A stretch of DNA of 64,000 nucleotides. Source: Paenibacillus urinalis (lineage in GTDB: Bacteria > Bacillota > Bacilli > Paenibacillales > Paenibacillaceae). The number at the start of each line of letters is the position of its first letter. Within the stretch, counting starts at the first letter, position 1. The stretch covers positions 3,415,501 through 3,479,500 of the forward strand of contig NZ_CP118108.1 in the NCBI RefSeq assembly GCF_028747985.1, given 5' to 3'. This document shows, one piece after another, positions 34,950 to 44,740 of the stretch. A program made the translations under genes and the position numbers. The notes under the pieces are model-generated. The model was not told the DNA's origin and ran no database searches. It saw nothing but the letters and a program-made list of their open reading frames with translations.

Positions 34950-36215
34950 TTAAAGGACGCTCCAGCTGGTCCCGCCATCCATCGTCTGCATTAATATTGA
35001 TTTTTTCTCACTGGCATTCTCAAGCAGTACCCACCCTACTTTGGGGCTAACGAACTGCAGCTTGACAACCTCAGGATAATCTACAAGCTTCTCTGCCAAA
35101 ACTTGACTTACAGGCAGTCTGTCCCAAGTCTCCCCTTGATCTATCGTATGATAGACATAAGACCCCTGCAGTGCCCAGCCTTCAGACTCACTGACAAAAG
35201 TAGGATACAAATCCTTGTTCACACCACGCTGAGAAGGCAGATTAAACTGGACATGCTCCCAAATAGAGCCTCCATCTGTCGTAAACAGACCGCTGTACTG
35301 AACACCGCTGCCTTCCGCACAGCCTAAGGGAAGATACATTTGCTGATGATCTACACTTAAGCTCTCTATCTCGCCAAGAGAATAAGAAGAGCAAGACTCA
35401 TACAATGCTGATGATCTGTTGAAAAACGGCTCGTTAATAGACCAGGCTTTCCCTGCATTCTTGGTTACATAAATCTTAGGAGCGCCAAGCTCAAGCACGG
35501 ATACGACTCCTTGCTCTCCGCCCGTGAACTGCATGCCTTCAACATATCCGCGCAGCGGTATAGCATGATCCGTCTGCTGAAGTGGAGAGCTTGTCATCAC
35601 TTCAGACCAATTCATTCCCCCGTCAAGCGTCGAGAATATTTTCTTCTCCTCTTTGCCCGTACCAGCATTGTCACTTGTCATTAAGTAGCCTTCCTTGGCT
35701 GAAGCAAAATGTAGTGCAGTAACCTTCTGAGTCTCCTTCAATGAAGAAATCATCCAGCTCTCCCCGCCGTCATTCGTTCGCAGTACCACATTGTCAGTTC
35801 CATCTGTTCCGGAACGAACAATCCAGCCATTCATGCCATCCAGGAAAAAAATATCCTCTCCGTAAACCGGATTCGTCGCAAACTTCACATTAGATGAAGG
35901 AGAAATATTCGTCCAGGTCTCCCCATTGTCACGGGTATAATATAAACGCAGCTCGCTTCTCGTTACTCCCCAAGCCAGACCGCCATAACCATGAATTAAT
36001 TGAAAGTCCGTTAATCGTGTCTGAATTTGATATTTGTTCATTTCATCGACTTCGTAATTACTAGGTTCAATAAGCGTAATTGTCTGCCCATCTTCCAGCT
36101 GCTCTTCCTTTACGACTACTGGCTGAGCCTCCTCGGGTTCCGAAGATGTGCAAGCTGTCAGCGCCAGTGTGAGCATAAGTATACATACTAGAGCCCGCTT
36201 TGTCATTTCTCGCAT
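34950..36215 (-). CDS. lipoprotein with BNR/sortilin-like repeats
   Basis: 421-residue exported lipoprotein. The signal ends in a lipobox (LTLALTACTSS, Cys near 22). The body holds repeated beta-propeller BNR/Asp-box signatures: YTRDNGETWTNIS, LRTNDGGESWMISS, FSTLDGGMNWSEV, VTKNAGKAWSIN, FTTDGGSIWEHV, HTIDQGETWDRLP and MQTMDGGTSWSVL, that is, seven blades or fragments. Such propellers occur in YCF48-like assembly factors, sialidases and uncharacterised cell-surface proteins. Active-site residues of sialidase are not evident, so a binding or scaffold role is more likely. Confidence 0.85.
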   Translation of the reverse strand: MREMTKRALVCILMLTLALTACTSSEPEEAQPVVVKEEQLEDGQTITLIEPSNYEVDEMNKYQIQTRLTDFQLIHGYGGLAWGVTRSELRLYYTRDNGETWTNISPSSNVKFATNPVYGEDIFFLDGMNGWIVRSGTDGTDNVVLRTNDGGESWMISSLKETQKVTALHFASAKEGYLMTSDNAGTGKEEKKIFSTLDGGMNWSEVMTSSPLQQTDHAIPLRGYVEGMQFTGGEQGVVSVLELGAPKIYVTKNAGKAWSINEPFFNRSSALYESCSSYSLGEIESLSVDHQQMYLPLGCAEGSGVQYSGLFTTDGGSIWEHVQFNLPSQRGVNKDLYPTFVSESEGWALQGSYVYHTIDQGETWDRLPVSQVLAEKLVDYPEVVKLQFVSPKVGWVLLENASEKKSILMQTMDGGTSWSVL

Positions 36216-36330
36216 GCTATTCCACCTCTTTGTGCCTGTTAAGGCTGTCCTCTAAGTTAGACATTATAGCATACTTTATTTTGAATGAGAGTCAAAACTG
36301 TTACTTGTTCCTCTTTATTCTGTAATACAT

Positions 36331-36363
36331 TTCGCCCTCCTGGCATCTGCCAGAAGGGCGAAA
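36331..36363 (-). terminator. terminator after amino-acid permease
   Basis: Stem TTCGCCCT...AGGGCGAA with an inner CTGGCA/TGCCAG and a two-base loop, 24 bp past the stop; short T tail. Confidence 0.75.
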
Positions 36364-36386
36364 TTGTTTGTACTTTATTCATGTTA

Positions 36387-37772
36387 TTATTTCTTAGATT
36401 GCTTGTCTCCAAGCTCGCTGTTCCGGTATCCATAAAAGAAATAAATACATAGACCGACGAGAATCCATACGGCAAATCCACCCCAGGTTGATCCGTCCAG
36501 CTGAAGCATCAGCAGTACACAGAATGCAGCGCTCAGCAGTGGAAGAAACGGCACCCAAGGTACAGAAAATCCTCGTTTGAGATCTGGCCTGGACTTGCGC
36601 AGACCAATAACACCAAGCGATACGACAGCAAATGCAAACAGGGTTCCAATGATGGTCAGGCTGGCAAGCTGATCCAGCGGCAGCAATCCGCACAGGAGTG
36701 CGATAATAATGCCTACCATCCATGTACTGCGAACAGGGGTCTGTTTCTTCTCATCCACTTTAGATAAGAACTTAGGCAGCAGCCCATCCCGAGAGATCGC
36801 AAACAAGAGCCGGGTCTGACTAAACAATAGAACAAGCAGCACCGTCGTAATACCCACTATGGCTCCCACTGAAATAAGTCCTGCTACAAAGTCTTGTCCA
36901 ACAAAACGTAATGCGAAAGCGACAGGGTCCGCAACTCCAAGATTGGTAAAAGGAACCATCCCGGTCAGGACGACAGCGACAAGTGAATACATAATCATAC
37001 ATACAATAAGTGATCCAATAATTCCTATAGGAAGATTACGCTGCGGGTTTTTGACTTCTTCTGCCGCTGTAGCCACCGCATCGAATCCAATATAGGCGAA
37101 AAACACAACGGCCGCACCACTCATTACTCCTGTAAAACCAAATGGCATGAAGGGAGTCCAATTGTCAGGTTTCACATAAAATGCACCAACCAGAATGAAT
37201 ATGATGATAACTGCTATTTTGACAATAACCATAATTGCATTAAATCTTGCCGTTTCTCTCGCTCCCTGGGTGAGTAATAAGCATATCGCCAAAATAATGA
37301 GAACGGCCGGCAAATCTATGATTTGTCCCTGCGACAAATTAAAAGCACCGGATATAGCGGTGGGAAGATGCATGCCGAAGCCTTCCAGCAGCCCTTGAAC
37401 ATAGGCTGACCATCCGCTTGCTACCGATGCCGCAGCAACACCATACTCTAGTACCAGTGTCCAGCCCATTAACCAACCGACCACTTCACCGAATGCGGCA
37501 TAGCTGTAAGCATAGGCACTACCCGATACAGTAACTGTGGAAGCCAGTTCTGAGTAACACAACGCTGCCAGAATACAAGCGATGGCGGCAATAACGAAGG
37601 AGATCATTAGTGCGGGCCCTGCATGCTCTGCAGCGGCTTGTCCGGTAATAACGAAAATACCGGTACCAATAATAGCACCGACCCCAAGTGATATCAGATC
37701 CAGCGCCCCAAGTGTCTTCTTAAGGCCTGTACCCTTGTTCAGGTCAAAATGCTTCTTGCGAAATAAATCCAT
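36387..37772 (-). CDS. APC-family amino acid permease (cationic amino acid transporter-like)
   Basis: 461-residue transporter with about 12 membrane helices. First-helix motif LGVGAIIGTGIFVITGQAAA and FFAYIGFDAVATAAEEVKNP are diagnostic of the CAT/YfnA branch of the APC superfamily. It takes up amino acids by proton symport. ATG at 37772 after AGGAGTG is preferred to an ATG at 37826 that adds a Cys- and His-containing, uncharged start without a ribosome site. No amino acid is indicated by context. Confidence 0.9.
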   Translation of the reverse strand: MDLFRKKHFDLNKGTGLKKTLGALDLISLGVGAIIGTGIFVITGQAAAEHAGPALMISFVIAAIACILAALCYSELASTVTVSGSAYAYSYAAFGEVVGWLMGWTLVLEYGVAAASVASGWSAYVQGLLEGFGMHLPTAISGAFNLSQGQIIDLPAVLIILAICLLLTQGARETARFNAIMVIVKIAVIIIFILVGAFYVKPDNWTPFMPFGFTGVMSGAAVVFFAYIGFDAVATAAEEVKNPQRNLPIGIIGSLIVCMIMYSLVAVVLTGMVPFTNLGVADPVAFALRFVGQDFVAGLISVGAIVGITTVLLVLLFSQTRLLFAISRDGLLPKFLSKVDEKKQTPVRSTWMVGIIIALLCGLLPLDQLASLTIIGTLFAFAVVSLGVIGLRKSRPDLKRGFSVPWVPFLPLLSAAFCVLLMLQLDGSTWGGFAVWILVGLCIYFFYGYRNSELGDKQSKK

Positions 37773-38049
37773 AATGTCACTCCTAGATGAATGTTGCAAC
37801 GCTTTAGTGCATTTAAGCACAAACAATTATTATGCGAAAGTTAGCACAGCTTGTCAACTTTAATCCTTGAATTAGAATCATTTGGCTTAAGCTTTGGTAA
37901 CAGATTGCCCTGAACTTGAATTTTTATTATAAATTGATCAACCGGCCAAAAATAAGTATTGCTACGATAGCGCTTTCTATATTATTATGTTGGAGTAGGT
38001 TACAACTAATCATCTACTTACTATTTTATACTATCTTAATAAATGAATA

Positions 38050-38204
38050 ATGGATCTTCGGGGTAGGGTGAAATTCCCAATCGGCGGTGACGTTCTTGCA
38101 ATAAAGAACGAAGCCCGCGACTCGCTGCTCAAGCATTCCTTGCGCACGCGACTGACTTGGTGCAATTCCAAGGCCGACGGTTACAGTCCGGATGAGAGAA
38201 GATC
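38050..38204 (+). ncRNA. FMN riboswitch (RFN element)
   Basis: Core RFN blocks in order: GATCTTCGGGGTAGGGTGAA, ATTCCCAATCGGCGGTGA, a variable arm (38089-38110), AGCCCGCGA, a long optional stem (38122-38155), and the closing TGGTGCAATTCCAAGGCCGACGG split over two lines, TTACAGTCCGGATGAGAG and AAGATC. The aptamer binds flavin mononucleotide. A terminator follows at 38275-38300, so the switch probably stops transcription of ribN when FMN is abundant. Confidence 0.95.
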
Positions 38205-38274
38205 ATCGATTACATGCGGTTGTTATATGAAGACGCATGTTTATTTGATCACCCCTGTTGATTGTGCATGGTTA

Positions 38275-38300
38275 CATGTGCGTATTCACATGGGTTTTTT
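38275..38300 (+). terminator. riboswitch-controlled terminator
   Basis: CATGTG/CACATG hairpin with loop CGTATT and GG followed by six T, between the FMN aptamer and ribN. An upstream ACATGCG/CGCATGT pair (38212-38240) may take part in alternative pairing. Confidence 0.75.
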
Positions 38301-38351
38301 ACTATCTGAAGATACCATATTCAAATTCTCACTTACGAAGGAGTTTGGAAT

Positions 38352-39311
38352 ATGGAACACACGAACAAAAAAGCATTACCTGCAGCCGGCTCAACCGGCT
38401 TCTGGCTCGTCGCACTCGGAGCAGCACTATGGGGTATCGGTCCTCTGTTCCGGATTCATCTGCTGGACTACATGACCTCGACGCAAGTCGTCCTGATTGA
38501 GCATCTCCTTGTCTGTCTGGTTGCTGTACCGATTCTATGGATTAACCGATCTGAGCTGAAAAACCTGCGTCTGAAGCATGTATTCGCTCTGCTTGTCATA
38601 TCCTGGGGAGGATCTGCACTAGCTACCGTTATTTTTACAATAGCCTTGTCCAGTGGTGATCTGAATGCGGTTGTGCTGCTGCAAAAAATGCAGCCGATCT
38701 TTGCCATCCTGCTCGCAAGGCTGATTCTCAAGGAGACGCTGCCCAAACGTTTCGTCTTCTTCTTCATTATCGCTATTGTGGGAACGTATTTGCTTACCTT
38801 CGGATTCACCATTCCTTTTGGAACAAACAGCGAATGGATTAAAATAGGAAGCCTATTATCCTTACTCGCCGCAGCTCTATGGGGTGGATCTACGGTGATG
38901 GGACGCCTGCTTCTCGGGCAAGCGCAATACAAGACAGTAACCTCTCTTCGATATGTACTCGCGCTGCCTTTACTCCTTATTATGACCTGGATGGAAGGAG
39001 CATCGATGAATCTTCCACAGGCAGGAGCGGATCTTGCGAGCATCGGAGTTAACTTGCTGGCACAGGCTTTGCTTCCTGGCCTGCTGAGTCTGCTGCTATA
39101 TTATAAAGGCTTATCTTCGACCAAAGCATCGATGGCTACCCTTGCCGAGCTTAGCTTCCCGATGATGGGTGTGCTCGTAAACTGGATCGCTTTTGGACAG
39201 TTGGTTACTCCTGCTCAGCTCATTGGTTTTGTGCTGATCTGGACGACATTGTTTATATTTGCTCGTCAGCAGCAACAGAGCAGCCAGCAGCTGGTCTCGC
39301 GCACGACATGA
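38352..39311 (+). CDS. ribN: EamA/DMT-family riboflavin transporter
   Basis: 319-residue ten-helix drug/metabolite transporter with two EamA repeats (about residues 15-145 and 160-305). The family alone is broad, but control by the FMN riboswitch just upstream is decisive for a flavin-related substrate; EamA riboflavin transporters are named RibN. Start ATG after AAGGAG. It ends at a terminator; no riboflavin biosynthesis gene adjoins, consistent with a stand-alone uptake gene. Confidence 0.85.
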   Translation: MEHTNKKALPAAGSTGFWLVALGAALWGIGPLFRIHLLDYMTSTQVVLIEHLLVCLVAVPILWINRSELKNLRLKHVFALLVISWGGSALATVIFTIALSSGDLNAVVLLQKMQPIFAILLARLILKETLPKRFVFFFIIAIVGTYLLTFGFTIPFGTNSEWIKIGSLLSLLAAALWGGSTVMGRLLLGQAQYKTVTSLRYVLALPLLLIMTWMEGASMNLPQAGADLASIGVNLLAQALLPGLLSLLLYYKGLSSTKASMATLAELSFPMMGVLVNWIAFGQLVTPAQLIGFVLIWTTLFIFARQQQQSSQQLVSRTT

Positions 39312-39385
39312 GATGAAAGGATTAAGATGAGGCTGAGCTGGATTTTGATCTCTATATCTTCTAGACTTGAAGAGTTATAGCGAAG

Positions 39386-39413
39386 TCGCTGTCCATTTGG
39401 ACGGCGATTTTTT
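39386..39413 (+). terminator. terminator after ribN
   Basis: TCGCTGTCC/GGACGGCGA stem with loop ATTT and six T. Confidence 0.85.
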
Positions 39414-39529
39414 ATATATAAATAAATTTTTACTTTCTCCTCCATCTTCCCTCCAACTGCACATGGCAACCTGACAGATTTATGCGTTATGATAGAGAGA
39501 ACGATTAGAAAGGGATGATCAATTAGCCT

Positions 39530-41023
39530 ATGACTTCTTTTCCTTATACATCATATGACGCGGTAGGGCTCGCACAGCTGATAAGAGATAAACAAATTTC
39601 TCCAGTAGAGCTTGTAACTGCTGCCATGGAACAAATCGATCAATTGAATCCTGAGCTGAATGCCGTGGTCCGTACTCGCTACGAAGCAGCACTGCAGGAA
39701 GCAGGTGAGGTGAATACACTCGCCCAGCCTTTTGCAGGTGTCCCCATATTGCTAAAAGACATTTCACAAGCAATTGCTGGTGAGCCTCTGACATCAGGTT
39801 CTAAATTATTTGCTGAACACAAGCCACTCTACGATTCTCATTATGTAGCCAAGCTTCGGAGAGCCGGTTTTATTCCGATTGGACACACCAACACCCCGGA
39901 ATTTGGACTTAAGAATATTACCGAGCCTAAGCTGCACGGCCCTTCAAGAAACCCATGGAATACAGACCACTCTCCAGGCGGCTCCAGTGGAGGATCGGCA
40001 TCAGCCGTTGCTTCCGGCATGGTACCCATCGCCGGAGCAAGTGACGGCGGAGGGTCAATTCGCATCCCCGCTTCGTTCAGCGGGCTGTTCGGATTAAAGC
40101 CTACCCGTGGACGTACTCCTGTAGGACCCGGGGTTGGCCGGCAGTGGCAGGGCGCATCCATTGATTTTGCCCTGTCGAGAACGGTGAGGGATAGTGCGGC
40201 ACTGCTCGATGTACTGCAAGTGCTTCAGAACGAGGCTGCATTCCAAGTACCGCTGTACCCGGGAAGATACGTGGAAGATATGTATTTAACGCTTGAACGG
40301 AAATATCGAATTGCCTATACATTGGATTCTCCAGTAGGCACACCTGTCAGTGAGGATGCCAAGGAGGCCGTGCGCAAGGTCGTGAAATACCTGGAATCTG
40401 AAGGACATATTATTGAAGAAAAACAAAGTCCGGTAAACGGCGTTCATCTCATGGAGAACTATTATATGATGAACAGCGGTGAGATGGCAGCCATGGTACT
40501 GAAGATGGAACGTGGACTTGGAAGAACCATTACTTCAGAGGATATCGAAATTGAAGGCTGGGTGCTTCTTGAGGCTGGCCGAAAATTATCCGCAGCGGAA
40601 TTTGTACATAGTCTCGCAGAATGGGATGTTGCTGCCGCACAAATGGCTTCTATTTTTGACCGATATGATTTCTATATCACACCGACTAATGCCTATCCGG
40701 CTCCGCAGATTGGTGAACTGACGCCTGGGCCCGCGAAGATCGAACAGCTGCTTAGGGTAAGTGAGTTATCTAAGGACAAGCAGCAAGCGCTTATCTATGA
40801 TATGTTTGAACCTAGCTTAACTTACACTCCGTTCACCCAGCTTGCTAATTTGACAGGTACTCCGGCTATGAGCCTTCCCCTTCATCTTAGTCAGTCCGGG
40901 CTGCCTATGGGTGTTCAGTTCATGTCTGCTAAAGGAAGAGAGCATGAGATGCTGCAGCTGGCACACCTGCTTGAGAATACAGACCTGTGGATTTCTCCTT
41001 TAGCTTCTGGAGGTGAACATTAA
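39530..41023 (+). CDS. amidase signature family protein
   Basis: 497-residue amidase (GatA-like fold). Catalytic Ser-cisSer-Lys elements are visible: Lys in PILLKDISQA, the cis-Ser in PGGSSGGSASAVASG and the nucleophile region GASDGGGSIRIPASF. Family members hydrolyse carboxamides; GatA needs gatC and gatB, which are absent here, so a stand-alone amidase is more likely. It is 5 bp upstream of the phosphopantetheinyl transferase gene and probably shares its transcript. Substrate unknown. The ribosome site is only moderate (AAAGGGATGA). Confidence 0.85.
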   Translation: MTSFPYTSYDAVGLAQLIRDKQISPVELVTAAMEQIDQLNPELNAVVRTRYEAALQEAGEVNTLAQPFAGVPILLKDISQAIAGEPLTSGSKLFAEHKPLYDSHYVAKLRRAGFIPIGHTNTPEFGLKNITEPKLHGPSRNPWNTDHSPGGSSGGSASAVASGMVPIAGASDGGGSIRIPASFSGLFGLKPTRGRTPVGPGVGRQWQGASIDFALSRTVRDSAALLDVLQVLQNEAAFQVPLYPGRYVEDMYLTLERKYRIAYTLDSPVGTPVSEDAKEAVRKVVKYLESEGHIIEEKQSPVNGVHLMENYYMMNSGEMAAMVLKMERGLGRTITSEDIEIEGWVLLEAGRKLSAAEFVHSLAEWDVAAAQMASIFDRYDFYITPTNAYPAPQIGELTPGPAKIEQLLRVSELSKDKQQALIYDMFEPSLTYTPFTQLANLTGTPAMSLPLHLSQSGLPMGVQFMSAKGREHEMLQLAHLLENTDLWISPLASGGEH

Positions 41024-41028
41024 GACCC

Positions 41029-41742
41029 ATGGACATTCTTGGGGTCAAGCTGCACTCCGCCATGGAGCAGCCCATTGATTTGAATGAGATCGTAGGAGGT
41101 CTGCCCTGTGAACAGCAAAAGAAAATTCGCAGGTTCAGACGTTTCCCTGACCAATTAAGATCTCTATGCGGAGAGCTGCTAATTCAGAGCTACGCTGTCG
41201 AGCATTGGAAGCTGCCCCCTAACAAGCTGGACAGGCAGACCAACCACTTTGGCAAACCTGAATTTGTTCATTATCCGACGCATCATTACAACATCTCTCA
41301 CTCAGGGGCCTGGGTGGTAGCTGCTTTTGACCGACATCCGGTTGGCATTGATATTGAAGAGTTAAATGATGTAGACCTGACTCTTGCAGATCGATTCTTC
41401 ACTCGGAACGAGGCGGAGCTGGTGCATAACCAGGCAGACCTAGAGCAGAAGCAGATGTTCTACACTCTTTGGACTCTTAAGGAGAGTTATGTAAAAGCGA
41501 AAGGTGCCGGACTTTCAATTCCTCTTGATTCTTTCGAATTTGGTATAACCCATCAAGGTGAGGTTACATTCTCTAGCACTAACGCGGGAAATGAAGAAGC
41601 TTGGTCCTTTAGAAGTTATGCAATCGATCCTGATTACTCGCTCGCGGTTTGCAGCCGATCTGAGCAAATACCAGAATCCATCGATCTCATTACCTTAGAT
41701 CAGCTCTTAGCAGATCATTCGATACTCCGAAGCAAGTCGTAA
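41029..41742 (+). CDS. sfp: 4'-phosphopantetheinyl transferase (Sfp type)
   Basis: 237-residue Sfp/Gsp-type enzyme that moves phosphopantetheine from CoA to carrier proteins of nonribosomal peptide, polyketide or fatty-acid synthases. Motifs NHFGKPEF, NISHSGAWVVAA, the Mg-binding VGIDIEELNDVD and WTLKESYVKAKGAGL are all present. It follows the amidase by 5 bp. No NRPS or PKS gene is in the window, so it may act in trans for clusters elsewhere; the gene suggests the strain makes secondary metabolites. Confidence 0.9.
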   Translation: MDILGVKLHSAMEQPIDLNEIVGGLPCEQQKKIRRFRRFPDQLRSLCGELLIQSYAVEHWKLPPNKLDRQTNHFGKPEFVHYPTHHYNISHSGAWVVAAFDRHPVGIDIEELNDVDLTLADRFFTRNEAELVHNQADLEQKQMFYTLWTLKESYVKAKGAGLSIPLDSFEFGITHQGEVTFSSTNAGNEEAWSFRSYAIDPDYSLAVCSRSEQIPESIDLITLDQLLADHSILRSKS

Positions 41743-41747
41743 ATTAA

Positions 41748-41787
41748 AAATCACGCCAGCAGAGTCGTTACTATGCTGGCGTGATTT
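41748..41787 (+). terminator. bidirectional terminator between sfp and MFS gene
   Basis: AAATCACGCCAGCA/TGCTGGCGTGATTT perfect 14-bp stem, loop of 12. Confidence 0.9.
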
Positions 41788-41815
41788 TATGTTAAACATA
41801 TGTGCTCACTTCATG

Positions 41816-43063
41816 TTAACTAGCGACATTAGCTTGTTTATCAGCTGGCTGATCCATCTTCCGATCACGCATCTTATAGTGGGCGAGCAGCAAGAATGGA
41901 ATGCCACACGCTGTCATTAGCGCCAAAGGCATAAATATCATTACCGGTTGATCCACAGATAGCGAGGTTAACAGCCAGCCTCCGATGACCGGGGCGAGTA
42001 CATTCCCCATATTGTTAAATCCGATCATACCGAAATAAGTTCCGCGCAGCTCTGGTTTCGCGATCCTGTCTACCAATAGATCCATAAGTGTAAACATCAG
42101 CACTTCTCCAATTGTAAATATTACGACACCAAGCAGCAGCATCCATCTGGATTCAAACAATCCAAATACAAGCAAACTACTGGCCACAAAAGCATTACCT
42201 ACGATTAAAGAAACCGCGGGAGGAAAATTCTTAAACCATCTTACCAGCGGATACTGCACGATCAGCACGACCACGGCATTCATGGACAGCATGTAAGTAA
42301 ACATTTCTGCTCCATTTTCGAAGCTTGGGCTGAGCTCAAGATATTGCGGGAGCGTCGAACTAAAATGTCCATATCCTAAGACACAAAATATAGAACCAAT
42401 CAGCACATACATAAAGGTACGATCACGGCTAGTCACCATGAAAGCTTCTTTTAAAGATACGGACTGTGCTGTGACAGCACGGCCAAGGTCAATATCACTT
42501 CTTCTACCGAACTGGAATATAAGAACCAGCCCATATAAGATGTATACCAACCCAGCGGCTATGAATGGAGCTCCGCTCTGTGATGTTCCAAACTGCAATC
42601 CGAGTAAAGGACCGATCACGACACCGACATTAATGGCCGCATACCTCAAATTAAAGATTAGCAGCCTGTTCTTCGGATCTGTAATATCCGACAGCATCGC
42701 TCGTGAGGTGGGCTCAAATACAGCTCGGCACAGCCCATTTAGTGCGTTCATAACAAAGAACATCCAAATCTGATTGGCCACGGCAAAACCGATAAATACA
42801 AGTGCCCAGCTAAAAATCGAGAAGATCAGTACTTTTTTACGTCCTATTCGATCCGATATGTATCCCCCATAAAAACTGGCAAATACGCCGATCAGGGAGC
42901 TGACAGCGACAACCATACCTGCCTCCGCTGGACTTGCTCCCATCGATTTAATAAGATAGATCGACAGAAAAGGAATGCTCATTGATGTGGCCATTCTCCC
43001 GAACATCGTTCCTACGATAATGGTCCAGGCGAGCGGGTGAATCTGTTTTAAATGACTGTTCAT
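41816..43063 (-). CDS. MFS transporter
   Basis: 415-residue 12-helix major facilitator. The loop-2/3 motif GGYISDRIGRKKV is the family signature, and the mid-protein sequence FEPTSRAMLSDITDPKNRL is typical of the DHA1 multidrug branch (YfkF-like). Probably an efflux carrier for small toxic molecules; no substrate evidence. The start ATG follows GGAGG closely (four-base spacing). Convergent with sfp. Confidence 0.85.
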   Translation of the reverse strand: MNSHLKQIHPLAWTIIVGTMFGRMATSMSIPFLSIYLIKSMGASPAEAGMVVAVSSLIGVFASFYGGYISDRIGRKKVLIFSIFSWALVFIGFAVANQIWMFFVMNALNGLCRAVFEPTSRAMLSDITDPKNRLLIFNLRYAAINVGVVIGPLLGLQFGTSQSGAPFIAAGLVYILYGLVLIFQFGRRSDIDLGRAVTAQSVSLKEAFMVTSRDRTFMYVLIGSIFCVLGYGHFSSTLPQYLELSPSFENGAEMFTYMLSMNAVVVLIVQYPLVRWFKNFPPAVSLIVGNAFVASSLLVFGLFESRWMLLLGVVIFTIGEVLMFTLMDLLVDRIAKPELRGTYFGMIGFNNMGNVLAPVIGGWLLTSLSVDQPVMIFMPLALMTACGIPFLLLAHYKMRDRKMDQPADKQANVAS

Positions 43064-43253
43064 ATTGCCTCCGTCTGTGTCTGCAAATAAGTAAGTTAGT
43101 ACATATCATTTCAGCTTATTTGCTATCTGTCAATACATGTAAACACATGCTCAAGGGGAATACGAGCAGTGGTAATTAGATAACTCTATGTTTTTCTATT
43201 ATGAATTTTTCATATATTGAATTAATCACATTATATTTCTATTCATTCTCATA

Positions 43254-43290
43254 AAAAAACCTTAGGATGATATATTCACCCTAAGGTTTT
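43254..43290 (-). terminator. terminator after aldo/keto reductase
   Basis: AAAACCTTAGG/CCTAAGGTTTT stem, loop of 12-13, flanked by A and T runs. Confidence 0.9.
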
Positions 43291-43304
43291 GATTAAAAGC
43301 GATA

Positions 43305-44198
43305 TTAAGTTCTACCCGTCCAGTCGTCGGATGCAACTTCTATCCACCGCTCACGGATGATCTCGTAATCTTCCTTGGCAAGCAGCCGCTCTCGTAACAG
43401 ATCCGCGTTCTCCTGCCAACGATTTGGCTTCTTGGTACCTACAATGGCCGTATCCACACCAGGCACTGATAAAGTAAAGCCTAGCGCCTTAGCAATAACC
43501 TCCTCATTGCTCTCACCTAAAAATCCGTAATTCAAGTCCCGTAACCGATTCCAATATACAAATGGATATGCCGTTTCTTCCAGCGTATCATAAGTCCAGG
43601 CAACGTTGGCCAGCGGCCGTTTCGCTGTCACGCCCATTCCCCGCTTCCGGGCTTCCGGAATGGTCAGCTCAATGGCCTCTTGATCCGCTATATTGACAGA
43701 AGTTTCTAGGCTGTCGAACACGCCCGTCTGAACGGCATACAATGCATCCTTATGATCTCCGCTGTAGCCAATAAATCTTGTTTTCCCTGCTTCCTTGGCC
43801 CGTTTCAATACTTCAATAACGGAGCCCTCTCGAAGCACTTCTTCCGAGCAGCTATGCAAATGAATCATATCCACATATTCCGTGTTCAGTCTTCTCAAGC
43901 TGCGATCGATCGATTTGGACAGCATAACCGGATCCCAATCAGGCTGATCAAATCCAGAAGCATGTCCACACTTCGTGAACAGATACACTTCCTCTCTCTT
44001 GGGACCAAGCACCTGCCCGATCAATTCCTCACTGTCTCCGTAACATTCCGCCGTATCAATCACATTTAATCCGGCTTCAATCGCACTTCCGAGCAGACGA
44101 TCGACCTCAGGCTTCGAAATGCCGGTTCCGATCTCTGATCCGCCAAAACCCAGTACGCTGACCTTCATTCCTGTTTTTCCATAAGAGCGCTGTTCCAT
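43305..44198 (-). CDS. aldo/keto reductase
   Basis: 297-residue NADPH-dependent oxidoreductase. The core has GFGGSEIGTG (residues 17-26), the catalytic Asp-Tyr pair in NVIDTAECYGDSEELIG, the Lys in LFTKCGHAS, and a histidine in MIHLHS. The C-terminal VDTAIVGTKKPNRWQEN binds the coenzyme. It reduces aldehydes or ketones; the true substrate is not indicated. Start ATG after GAGGCTAG-like sequence. Monocistronic. Confidence 0.87.
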   Translation of the reverse strand: MEQRSYGKTGMKVSVLGFGGSEIGTGISKPEVDRLLGSAIEAGLNVIDTAECYGDSEELIGQVLGPKREEVYLFTKCGHASGFDQPDWDPVMLSKSIDRSLRRLNTEYVDMIHLHSCSEEVLREGSVIEVLKRAKEAGKTRFIGYSGDHKDALYAVQTGVFDSLETSVNIADQEAIELTIPEARKRGMGVTAKRPLANVAWTYDTLEETAYPFVYWNRLRDLNYGFLGESNEEVIAKALGFTLSVPGVDTAIVGTKKPNRWQENADLLRERLLAKEDYEIIRERWIEVASDDWTGRT

Positions 44199-44598
44199 AA
44201 AATCTAGCCTCCTTGGGTAAATGTCAATTTTATTAAAATATCTGACATGTTCGTATTACCACCTCATGAAAAAGCGAAACATTACGAGGTGCTCTCTCCA
44301 TATTTATTTCAATTTCAAAGCTTCGTACTGAATTAGACTACAAGAAGCGGTATATTATGACTGCTACACTTCTCTCATCTCCTAGTCAGCAACATTCTTG
44401 TTGTCCAAGAAATTATACTATAAGGAAGAAGAACGATAAATCTACAATTTAGTATACATAGCTACATTTTCCATTTATTAATGTAAATTCTTTTTGAAAT
44501 TCGACCATAGGTATAAAAACGAAATTTGCGGCTTATAAGACAGACAATTTTACATTTAACTCGAAAAACTCCACGAATCATGACTCAATATGTAGAAA
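44199..44598. other. AT-rich intergenic region, no gene seen
   Basis: The largest gap in the window (542 bp in total before phnD). I see no open frame with a ribosome site. The end holds the promoter listed next. Several short A/T-rich direct elements (TTTACATTTA near 44549) faintly recall Pho boxes but without regular spacing. Confidence 0.5.
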
Positions 44599-44626
44599 TT
44601 GATGGAAACCTAGCCAAATTTATAAT
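44599..44626 (+). promoter_or_regulatory. promoter of the phn operon
   Basis: TTGATG (44599-44604) and TATAAT (44621-44626), 16 bp spacing. It leaves a leader of about 108 nt before the phnD start. Confidence 0.5.
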
Positions 44627-44740
44627 CCCCCTGACACTACGTTTATAAATATATAACATTCCAAAGGTACAATGAGCTTGTCTTTCAAGATAGGGATAAG
44701 CGCCTTGCCTTGAATAATCAAATTTATCGGGGGTTATGAA

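Noticed and set aside
38468..39043. 191-codon minus-strand frame opposite ribN
   Set aside because: Shadow of the ribN coding sequence; composition is Arg/Ser-rich without a start signal.
44540..44565. Pho-box-like TTTACATTTAAC before phnD
   Set aside because: Only one hexamer fits; the regularly spaced direct repeats expected for PhoP are missing.
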